Assembly (NCBI RefSeq): GCF_009183415.1
Contig: NZ_WEHU01000014.1
Coordinates: 1-64,000 of the forward strand
Origin: Bacillus sp. B1-b2
Lineage (GTDB): Bacteria > Bacillota > Bacilli > Bacillales > Cytobacillaceae
Length of the DNA stretch: 64,000 nucleotides
Reading direction: 5' to 3'
In this document: positions 1 to 8,300 of the stretch, piece by piece
How positions within the stretch are numbered: position 1 is the stretch's first letter
Layout: every line of letters starts with the position of its first letter
Notes under the pieces: generated by a model
The model's database searches: none
What the model was told of the DNA's origin: nothing
What the model saw: the letters and a program-made list of their open reading frames with translations, nothing else
Program-made: the position numbers and the translations under genes

Positions 1-41
1 TTAGAAAGGATCAGTCATGATTTTTGAGTGATTCTTTCTAA
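1..41. terminator. Inverted repeat at window edge, possible terminator of an upstream gene
   Basis: Arms 1-13 and 29-41 are reverse complements except for one G-T wobble, separated by a 15-base loop. No clear T-run follows, so a terminator role is inference; the associated gene, if any, lies outside the window. Confidence 0.35.
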
Positions 42-869
42 CACCCCACCAAACGAAGTGCGGTAGTAGCTGGAGAAGAAAAATATCTCATTTTTTTGTG
101 TCTACTTTCTTGACAGAAGACCAGAATTACATGAAATTGGAGACATTTTCCTTACTTAACCGGAAAAATACGCTTATTAGCAAGGAAATTAACATGATAA
201 TTATCATTAGTCGGAATTCTCCGCTTATTTTTGATGATTCCTACAAAGTAAAAAAAATGAAAGTGCCACAAATTTTTTTCTTTTTTATATTATCCTTCCT
301 CATGAATCAAATGTAGACAATGCTGAAAAAGCTCCTCCCAAAACGTCTTACCTTGTAGACTTTGGGAAAGAAACATAGAGATGGTGGAATGATCTGGACT
401 TTTTCTGGGAATAGATTCCTAGAAACTAGTAGTAGGTTGTAATCCAGTATTGATAGGGTAATTACAACAATCACATATGATTTTCCTTAATAATAGCTTC
501 ATCCTATTTACCAGAAATACTTTCAGAAAAAGGAATCTAGCTCCGTAAATTAGTTGATAAAAAATATCTTCACGTATGAATTTGCCGAATGGTGATACAA
601 CGTTCAATAGAAAAAAACATACACCTATGAATGCACAAGTGTATTTGTATAAGTCCAAAATGCACGCCAATGTGGATATAAAGATGAGTTATGAGTAATC
701 ACATTGTTCTTAGGAAGAAGTGGATATACTTACATTATTACAAACATGTATATAGAAGAAGCATTGCCAGGAAAGCAGATACTACTAAAAGAATTCATGG
801 TTTAATACACGGTGGAAAACTCGAACATGCTGTTCTGGTTATACAGAAAGATACAGTGGAGGTTAGATT
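42..869. other. Gene-poor AT-rich stretch
   Basis: About 830 bases without a gene I can support. Short open frames exist (98-316 plus, 419-670 minus, 691-873 plus), but none has a recognisable domain together with a good ribosome binding site. The last one overlaps the start of the ABC ATPase by four bases. The only convincing signal is the GTGGAGG ribosome binding site at about 857-863 that serves the ABC gene at 870. Confidence 0.4.
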
Positions 870-1589
870 ATGAAAATTATAAGTGTAAAAGACTTAAAAA
901 AATCTTACGGAAAGAACCAAGTGCTCAAAGGGTTAAATTTCGAGGCAAATGAAGGAGAAATTATTGGAGTCATTGGAAAAAATGGTGCTGGTAAATCCAC
1001 CTTTCTTGAAATTTTAATGACCATTAAAGACTTTGATCACGGTGAGGTTGTCCTTTTTAATGAGAATTTGCAAAACATCTCTATTGATAAACTGGGGAAA
1101 TTAAGAAGAGATATTTCGGTGGTATTACAGCCTACACAATTTTATAAGTCTTTAAAGGTAGAAGAATTATTAAAGTTGTTTAAATCCTACTATAAGTCTA
1201 ATAAACAGATTGAGGAGATTATTGCTGATTTCAACCTGGAGCTTCATCGAAGAACGTACTTTGAAAAATTATCTGGTGGATGGAAGCAGAAGGTGAGCCT
1301 TGCGATTGCCTTTTTGTCAGAGCCTAAACTGATTATCTTGGATGAACCAACGACTGGTTTGGATCCTCATATGCGAAATATTTTATGGTCTTACATCGTC
1401 GACTATAACAAGAGCAGAGGCGGAACAGTTATCTTAACAACCCATTATATGGATGAAATTGAAATGTATTGCGATAAAGTGATGTTAATTGAGGATGGAA
1501 AGAATGAAATGTTTGAGAGTACGGAAAACATCTTGTCACTAGGGTATAGATCGATTAATGACTTTTACCTTTCAAAAGTATCGGTATAG
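870..1589 (+). CDS. ABC transporter ATP-binding protein
   Basis: This 239-residue protein is the cytoplasmic ATPase of an ABC exporter. It has a Walker A motif (GKNGAGKST, about residues 36-44), an ABC signature (LSGGW, about 133), and Walker B with D-loop (LIILDEPTTGLD, about 153), followed by the switch histidine in TTHYMDE. Length is typical for the CcmA/NatA-type export ATPases that pair with ABC-2 permeases. It starts at ATG 870 behind a GGAGG site. The permease gene follows after 12 bases, so the two are co-translated. The neighbouring AgrC/AgrA-like sensor pair suggests that the pump handles or resists a peptide or antibiotic, but the substrate cannot be read from the sequence. Confidence 0.92.
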   Translation: MKIISVKDLKKSYGKNQVLKGLNFEANEGEIIGVIGKNGAGKSTFLEILMTIKDFDHGEVVLFNENLQNISIDKLGKLRRDISVVLQPTQFYKSLKVEELLKLFKSYYKSNKQIEEIIADFNLELHRRTYFEKLSGGWKQKVSLAIAFLSEPKLIILDEPTTGLDPHMRNILWSYIVDYNKSRGGTVILTTHYMDEIEMYCDKVMLIEDGKNEMFESTENILSLGYRSINDFYLSKVSV

Positions 1590-1601
1590 GAGGAAATCAA
1601 T

Positions 1602-2342
1602 ATGTTAGCAACACAGTTAAAATACGATTTAATTATGTTTTCGAGGGAGCTTTTTTATTTAATTTTCTCCATTGTTGTTCCACCAGTAACATATGTATTT
1701 TTGGGACAATTAGTTGGTGATGGTACTTTTGCAGGTGGTTTGAGCTATGCCCAAACATACACTCCATCCTTTATTCTATTGATTACGTTTTCTGTTGTTT
1801 TCTTTGCGTTCGGTTTTGACCAGGTAATGAACCGCTCCACAGGGGTGGAAAAAAGGATTAATATATCGCCTGTACATGAGCGAACATTACTTCTTTCCAA
1901 TATCATAAAATCCATCATAATTACTAGCTTTGGTTTTCTACTCATAAACATAATTGGAATATTTGTCTTTGAGTTAAAATTTGAAGTCCTTATGTTCTTA
2001 GGGTCATATGGATTCTTTATTATCCTGAATGCTGTACTGTTAGTCATCTCATCTGCCATTTATTCTTTGTTCAAAGACATGAAAAGTGCATTGATCTTTT
2101 CCATCCTAATCTTCCAATTTGTTATGTTCACAGGCGATTTTTCAATTCCAGTCGAACAAATGCCAAATTTCATTCAAATGAAAGCAAAGGTTAACCCGAT
2201 GTATCACATGAACCACCTTTTTATTGATGTGTGGAATCAACAAGTTCAGTTTGATAATCAAACAATTATTTCTATTTCATTCGTGCTGGCAGTTTTTATA
2301 GCAGCATTAGTTATCATCCGCTTTAATAGAAAGAAGGTTTAA
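1602..2342 (+). CDS. ABC-2 type transporter permease
   Basis: A 246-residue integral membrane protein with about six hydrophobic segments (roughly residues 15-35, 52-75, 100-125, 130-152, 160-180 and 222-242), typical of the ABC-2 permease superfamily. It is preceded by a strong AGGAGG site and lies 12 bases after the ATPase gene, so the two presumably form one exporter in the cytoplasmic membrane. A polar loop lies between the last two membrane segments. The substrate is not recognisable. Confidence 0.88.
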   Translation: MLATQLKYDLIMFSRELFYLIFSIVVPPVTYVFLGQLVGDGTFAGGLSYAQTYTPSFILLITFSVVFFAFGFDQVMNRSTGVEKRINISPVHERTLLLSNIIKSIIITSFGFLLINIIGIFVFELKFEVLMFLGSYGFFIILNAVLLVISSAIYSLFKDMKSALIFSILIFQFVMFTGDFSIPVEQMPNFIQMKAKVNPMYHMNHLFIDVWNQQVQFDNQTIISISFVLAVFIAALVIIRFNRKKV

Positions 2343-2384
2343 GCATAAAGGGAAAAACAACAAATTAGCAGTATCTTTTGAGAA

Positions 2385-2513
2385 ATGAAACGAAGATGGA
2401 TCTTTCAAGCTATAGTTGCAGGGATAGGAGCTGGACGATTTTTCAACAGTTGCCATTCCCTGTGGAAACCCTGTATGAAAGGAAAACTATTTACTATTTA
2501 TGCACAAGCCTAA
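2385..2513 (+). CDS. Candidate AgrD-like cyclic autoinducer precursor (small ORF)
   Basis: This 42-codon frame lies in the gap between the ABC permease and the AgrC-like kinase. It has a short basic start (MKRR), a small-residue hydrophobic stretch (AIVAGIGAG), then NSC followed by four residues and KPCMKGKL. The last part matches the spacing of the P-x-x-P-x-x-L tail that follows the thiolactone peptide in AgrD precursors, with Lys in place of the second Pro. The cysteine is one residue closer to the Pro than usual. The ribosome binding site is weak and no agrB is visible in the window. Another frame of the same DNA ends in LFMHKPKVK, also AgrD-tail-like, so the gene may be frameshifted. The assignment rests on pattern and position only. 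Confidence 0.35.
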   Translation: MKRRWIFQAIVAGIGAGRFFNSCHSLWKPCMKGKLFTIYAQA

Positions 2514-2558
2514 GGTTAAATAATTAGTAGGTTACTTAATTTTTGAAAAAGTGGTAAA

Positions 2559-3899
2559 ATGTTCCTAAAAGAGTCTTGGAGGAGCATTATTGTTTTGATT
2601 ACATTTATCGGTAGTTCCGTACAAGTTACTATCCTTTGTTTGATTAACTTTTTCTTCGTAAGAGGGTTTGATCATGCAAAAGAGAGTTTTTATTTCGTAT
2701 TAATCTTATCAAGTAGTGCATTCTTGTTATTTAATTATATAGGTATTATCGGTATTTTTATTCCAGTAGTTCTGTTAATGTTTTTTAATTATAGGTACAA
2801 AAAGGATCTAATGATTAGTATTACAGCACCGCTTTTCTCTGTTATGATTCTCGTTATTAGTGATCATTTAAGTTTCTTAGCTGGTGCCTATCTTTTTGAT
2901 CTATCTTTTGAAATGATAAATGGACATCTTTCCTATTATAGTTTGCATCTGCTTTTCTTTCTCTTCTTTTCAGCAGTTCTCTGTTTGATTACTAAAATAG
3001 TGAACATACAAATGAAGCATTACATACATATATTTAAGCATTACTTTTTATTTCTGATGGCCTTAACTGTTATGACAATAGCATTCATTTATATTAATAT
3101 ACTTATATCCAATAGGACGGGTTTCTCAAGTGAGGTTATCCAGTTTAATAGTTACATATTTTTGGCGTATTTTGTTCTATTTATTACGATTTTAGGGTTG
3201 TTACTTTCTTCTGTTATAAAAGAAGTGAAAGTAGAAAGTAAGCAGGAAGAATATAAGCAATTACGTATGTATTCAGAGAATCTAGAAGAAATGTATGGCG
3301 AGTTGCAAAAGTTTCGACATGATTACATAAACATATTATCTTCCATGTCAGAGTATATCAGATTGAAAGATATGGATCGATTAGAAGTATATTTTAATGA
3401 AAAGGTCATGCCCACAAGTCAGGGGATAAAAAAAGATAATTATAAGCTTGGTGCATTAAAAAATGTGAAAGTAATCGAGGTAAAGGGAGTACTTGTCTCT
3501 AAACTTATTAAGGCCCAGGATTTAGGTATTGATATTTCGATTGAGGCTATAGAGTCTGTCGATCAAATACAGATGGAGTATATCTCTTTGTGCCGTTGTT
3601 TAGGAATTATTCTAGACAATGCCATAGAAGAAACAGAGCAATATGAAGGAAGTAGTATTCATATTGCCTTTATTAAGAAACAGCAAGCCGTACTTATTGT
3701 AGTCGCCAATACAATTGGTGGAGAGATCCCAAAGCTATATAAATTATTTGAACAAGGATACTCCACCAAAGGAGAAAATAGAGGATTAGGATTAAGTAAT
3801 TTAAAAGAAATGATTTCAAAATGTGAGAATGTTACATTAGATACGAAAATAATGGGAAGGATGTTTTTTCAAGAATTGGAAATTGCCGATGTTGATTGA
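2559..3899 (+). CDS. AgrC-like sensor histidine kinase (GHKL ATPase)
   Basis: A 446-residue membrane sensor kinase. The first about 220 residues hold six or seven hydrophobic segments, as in AgrC/ComD peptide-pheromone receptors. A short coiled linker follows, then the H-box FRHDYINIL with the phospho-acceptor His254, an N-box (LDNAIEE) and a G-box (GLGLSNLKEM) of the GHKL ATPase. It overlaps the response regulator reading frame and is presumably translationally coupled to it. The start codon is uncertain because the ribosome binding site before ATG 2559 is weak. The architecture points to sensing of a peptide; the ABC exporter upstream and the candidate AgrD-like peptide support that but do not prove it. 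Confidence 0.88.
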   Translation: MFLKESWRSIIVLITFIGSSVQVTILCLINFFFVRGFDHAKESFYFVLILSSSAFLLFNYIGIIGIFIPVVLLMFFNYRYKKDLMISITAPLFSVMILVISDHLSFLAGAYLFDLSFEMINGHLSYYSLHLLFFLFFSAVLCLITKIVNIQMKHYIHIFKHYFLFLMALTVMTIAFIYINILISNRTGFSSEVIQFNSYIFLAYFVLFITILGLLLSSVIKEVKVESKQEEYKQLRMYSENLEEMYGELQKFRHDYINILSSMSEYIRLKDMDRLEVYFNEKVMPTSQGIKKDNYKLGALKNVKVIEVKGVLVSKLIKAQDLGIDISIEAIESVDQIQMEYISLCRCLGIILDNAIEETEQYEGSSIHIAFIKKQQAVLIVVANTIGGEIPKLYKLFEQGYSTKGENRGLGLSNLKEMISKCENVTLDTKIMGRMFFQELEIADVD

Positions 3900-3913
3900 A
3901 CGGAGGTGTTACT

Positions 3914-4651
3914 ATGCTAGAGATTTTTATTTGTGAAGATGATCAACAACAAAAGGAAAGAATCACAAACTATATTAAAAACTATATCATGATCGAGCAA
4001 TTAGACATGAGAGTAGCCCTCTCTACAGATAATCCCGATGAAATAATGGACTATTTGCAGTCTAACCAGGTGAATGGATTATACTTTCTTGATGTAGACT
4101 TAAAGCATGAAAAAAGTGGAATTGTGTTAGGTGCAGAAATCAGAAAATATGATGCTAGAGGATCTATAGTCTTTGTTACCACTCATTCAGAGCTCACTTA
4201 TTTGACGTTTTTATATAAAGTGGAAGCACTTGATTATATTATTAAAGATGATTTTACTGATCTACAGCAGCGTGTCATTGATTGTATCGTTACGGCGAAC
4301 GAGCGCTTATTGTCTGATAGTGGCGAGATGAAAAAACGGTTTCAGATTAAAAGCGGAGATAAAGTGATAAGTGAGGATTACGAAAATATCCTATTTTTCG
4401 AAACATCTTCCAAACTGCATAAAATTATTATGCATACCGATTCCAGGCAGGTAGAATTTTATGGAAAACTAAAGGAAGTAGAAGAGATTGATTCTAGGTT
4501 CTACCGGTGCCATAATTCATTTGTCGTCAATATAGAAAATATTTCGGGTATAGATAAAAAAACACGTGAGATTACCATGGTTAATGGAGAGGTTTGTTAT
4601 TCATCTAGTCGTTATCTTAAAGGGTTATATAAAGCTTGGGAGAAGAATTAG
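3914..4651 (+). CDS. LytTR-family response regulator (AgrA-like)
   Basis: A 245-residue two-domain regulator. The N-terminal receiver has the acidic pair (CEDD, near residue 8), the phospho-acceptor Asp in FLDVDL and a conserved Lys in IIKDD. The C-terminal LytTR DNA-binding domain begins near residue 145 (FQIKSGDKV), with the typical FFETSSKLHKI and FYRCHNSFVVN segments. Start ATG 3914 is chosen over the upstream in-frame TTG (3896) because GGAGGTG (3902-3908) sits at ideal distance. The gene begins 14 bases after the kinase stop. It probably controls the adjacent exporter, by analogy with other LytTR systems; I did not identify its binding repeats. Confidence 0.88.
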   Translation: MLEIFICEDDQQQKERITNYIKNYIMIEQLDMRVALSTDNPDEIMDYLQSNQVNGLYFLDVDLKHEKSGIVLGAEIRKYDARGSIVFVTTHSELTYLTFLYKVEALDYIIKDDFTDLQQRVIDCIVTANERLLSDSGEMKKRFQIKSGDKVISEDYENILFFETSSKLHKIIMHTDSRQVEFYGKLKEVEEIDSRFYRCHNSFVVNIENISGIDKKTREITMVNGEVCYSSSRYLKGLYKAWEKN

Positions 4652-4762
4652 GATAGGAACAAGGAACAAAAACGTAGGTGTATAAGAAGGATGATACACG
4701 TATGTTATTACAGCTTTTGGTAATATACTGTCTGCTTATAAATACCATAAAAACCCATAATA

Positions 4763-4795
4763 AAAAGCACATCTCTAATTTTAAGATGTGCTTTT
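4763..4795 (+). terminator. Rho-independent terminator after the response regulator
   Basis: A 12-base stem (AAAAGCACATCT with AGATGTGCTTTT) around a 9-base loop ends in TTTT. It closes the ABC/kinase/regulator unit about 110 bases after the regulator stop. Confidence 0.8.
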
Positions 4796-5355
4796 ACTAA
4801 TTTCCTTTTCTAGTTCCCTAAAACATATATACTGTTCGTCCCTTAAGAAAAAAGAGGGTTTAGAATCACTCTGAGCATTTACAAAATGTAAATAAATATT
4901 AATATTCTATAATTTTTTGTAAATTCTATATTTTTTCTATAATCTGCTTGTTAACGGTTTTATAACAATATACAATGATTATGGGTAGGTTTGTTATATC
5001 TCGATAGTAAAAAAACAAGCAAGTATATACATAAGAAATAGATATGTATATAAACCTATACTTATTCAAAACTACAACACTATTTCTTTACAAAGGATGT
5101 GAAAAAAGAGAATAGCTTTTTTAGTAGATTTTAGATTTAAGAATTTGATTTGTAAAAAATCATGTGTGGGAAAATACATATATTAAACTTACTATTCTAC
5201 TTAGATGATCGCTAATAGCGAATTCCCCTCGTGGTTCAATCTTTTAATGACAGAGGCATTTTTTTGAATAATGGTGCCTATCATTATCAAAATATTGTCA
5301 TTTCGAGACGTCCGAAGCATGAAGCTAATTTGAAAAAATTAAGAGGAGAAAAAAC
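4796..5355. other. Long AT-rich leader of the surface nuclease gene
   Basis: No coding frame is supported here. The stretch is very AT-rich and contains a small palindrome CGCTAATAGCG (about 5211-5221) upstream of the surface-protein gene. The last bases carry AGAGGAG, the ribosome binding site for the gene at 5356. A 550-base leader suggests extended upstream control, but I could not name a specific operator. Confidence 0.4.
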
Positions 5356-8300
5356 ATGAAAAGAAGAAATAAGAGAAATCTTAGTATTATCACGATAATT
5401 GCTATATTTTTTAGTTTATTCTCACCAGTGGCTAATCTGAATGTAAAAGCTGAAACAGTTGTAGCTACAGATCTACTTATCTCTGAATATATAGAGGGGT
5501 CTAGTAATAATAAAGCTATCGAGTTATATAATGGAACGGGAGCTGATCTTGATTTAAGTCAGTATAGCCTTGTAAAGTATACAAATGGTGTAGAGGAAAA
5601 TCAGTCTAAACTTACTCTATCTGGTACTTTAAAAAAGGGCGAAACATACGTAGTCTATAATAATCAAGCTGATGATAAAATAAAAGCAAAAGGTAATCTT
5701 GAAAACTCATCTGTTATTAATTTTAATGGTAATGATCCTATCGTTCTATTAAAAGGAGAAACTATCATTGATTCTATTGGCCAAGTTGGCTCAGCAGCTG
5801 ATTTTGCTAAAGATGTGACTCTAATTAGAAATAGCGATGTTCTAACTGGAGATAGCAACATTACAGATGCTTTTGACAGTAGTACAGAATGGGAGAGCAA
5901 AGGAATTAATTTCTTTGATGGTCTTGGAACACATACGTTAGGCACAGTTATTCCTGAAGAGCCAACACCACCAGTTACTGCTATTTCTGTTGCAGATGCT
6001 CGTGAACTTGGTGCAGGTAATACTGTAACGATAGAAGGAATTGCAACAACGAATACTGGTCTTTGGGGCGGCTCCACATTCTATATGCAAGATGAATCTG
6101 CAGGGATGTTTGTATATGCTAGTCCTAAATCTGTTAAGCCAGGAGAGAAAGTAAGAATTACTGGTGAATTAAAGACATATAAAAATGAACTTGAAATTGT
6201 ACCAACAAGCCTTGATATTCTTTCATCCGAAAATGAACTACCAGCAGCGGAGTCTGTTAAGGAAGTAACTGCTTCTACACAAGGTGAATTGTTGAAGTTA
6301 CAAAATGTTACAATTTCTGAAATGTCGAAAGATAGCTATGGAACAGCTACATTCCAAGCTGTATTTGAAACAGGAGAAAAGGTAACAGTTATTCATGATA
6401 ATCGTACAGGCTCTACTTATGATGATTTAATTAAGCATTACAAAGAAGGAGATAAAGTTCATCTTACAGGACTTGGATCTATTGATGACACTGGTTTCCA
6501 TCTAAAAACTACTGGACTTGAAAGCTATGATTTAGTAAATAAGCCAGCTGTTTTTACAACACAAACACAAGGTGTTGTTCCAGCCGATACAAAGGTTGAA
6601 TTAAATTCTGGTCTTGAGAATGCGGTAATCTATTACACAACAGATGGTTCCACACCAACTGAAACAAGCACAAAATACACAGCACCAATCGCGCTACAAA
6701 CAGGTGAAACTACTATTAAAGCAATTGCTGTTGTTGATGGTACAGTAAGTGATGTATTTAGCTTTACGTTTAAAATTCTAAATACTGAAAATATTAAAAT
6801 CCATGATATTCAAGGAAAAGGACATACTTCCGAATATAATAAAGCTTCCGTTAATAACGTTACTGGTGTAGTAACTCATGTAATCAGTGGAAGCAGTTTT
6901 GTTATGCAAGATGTTGAAGGTGCAGATACAGATAAAGAAACATCTGAAGCTATTGAAGTGTATAAATCATCTCATGGTGTAGCTGTTGGAGATTTAGTAT
7001 CTGTTAGTGGAACAGTAACAGAATATGGCGGTGGAGCTACATTATCTAAAACCCAAATTACTGAGGCGACTATTGTAAAAAATGGTACAGCTGAACTACC
7101 TGCTCCACTTGTAATTGGGAAAGATATCATCCCTCCAAATAAAATAATTGATAATGATGAAATGAAATCTTTTGATCCAGAAGAAGATGGAATTGACTTC
7201 TGGGAATCTGTTGAATATATGCGTGTTTCATTCCCAGATGCTCTTGTAGTTGGAGCTCCTTATTCTAATGATGTGCCAATTATTGTAGAAAGCACAACAA
7301 ATAATACGTTAAATAATCAGGGTGGATTAAATATCGCAAAAGATGATTATAACCCTGAAAAAATCTTTTTAGATAATGTAGGAAGTAACTTCCAACCTGG
7401 TGATCAGTTTAATGGCGATGTAGTAGGTGTTATTACTTATGCAAGCAATGGATATCAATTAGCAGTTGATAAGAACGAATTACCAAGCGTAACAAAATCA
7501 AACTTAACACAAGAAGTTACTCATATTGTGCCAGCAGAAGATAAATTAACAGTTGCTGCTTACAATATTGAAAACTTCTCTAATAACAAATCAAACACTC
7601 CAGATGCAAAGGTAGCGAAAATTGCTAAATCATTTGTGGAGAACATGAAATCTCCTGATGTTATTACTCTTGTAGAGGTTCAAGATAATGATGGAGAAAC
7701 TAATTCTGGAAATTCAGATGCATCAGAAAGCTATGAACGTTTAATCAATGCAATTGTTGCTGCAGGTGGTCCAACATATAAATGGACAGATGTAGCTCCA
7801 GTTAACAATACAAACGGTGGAGCTCCTGGTGGAAATATTCGAGTTGGTTACCTTTATAACCCTGAACGTGTGTCATTAGTTGAAGGTACAAAAGGTGCAG
7901 CTACTGAAGCTAACGGATGGACAGAAGCTGGTAACTTGACATTAAACCCAGGTGTTGTTAATCCAGATGCATTTAGTGATACACGTAAACCAATTGCTGC
8001 AGAATTTGAATTCAAAGGTCAACGAGTTGTTGTTATCGGAAATCACTTGAATTCTAAAGGCGGAGATGAGTCTTTATGGGGTTCTAACCAACCACCTAAA
8101 TTAGGCTCAGAAGCAGAACGCATTAAACTAGCACAAGAAGTGAATAACTTCATTAAAGCAGGACTTGAAAAAAATCCTGGACTAAATGTCGTTGTTGCTG
8201 GAGATATGAATGATTTCGAATTCACACCAGCTCTTGATACATTAAAAGGTGATATTTTAACAAATATGGTAGAGAAAGTTCCTGCCGAAGATCGATTCTC

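Noticed and set aside
98-316. 72-codon frame
   Set aside because: No ribosome binding site or domain; AT-rich low-complexity translation.
419-670. Hydrophobic 83-codon minus-strand frame considered as an AgrB relic
   Set aside because: Hydrophobic and Lys-rich in places, but it lacks the AgrB His/Cys catalytic pattern and I could not align it.
691-873. 60-codon frame overlapping the ABC ATPase start
   Set aside because: Position is suggestive but there is no domain and only a weak site.
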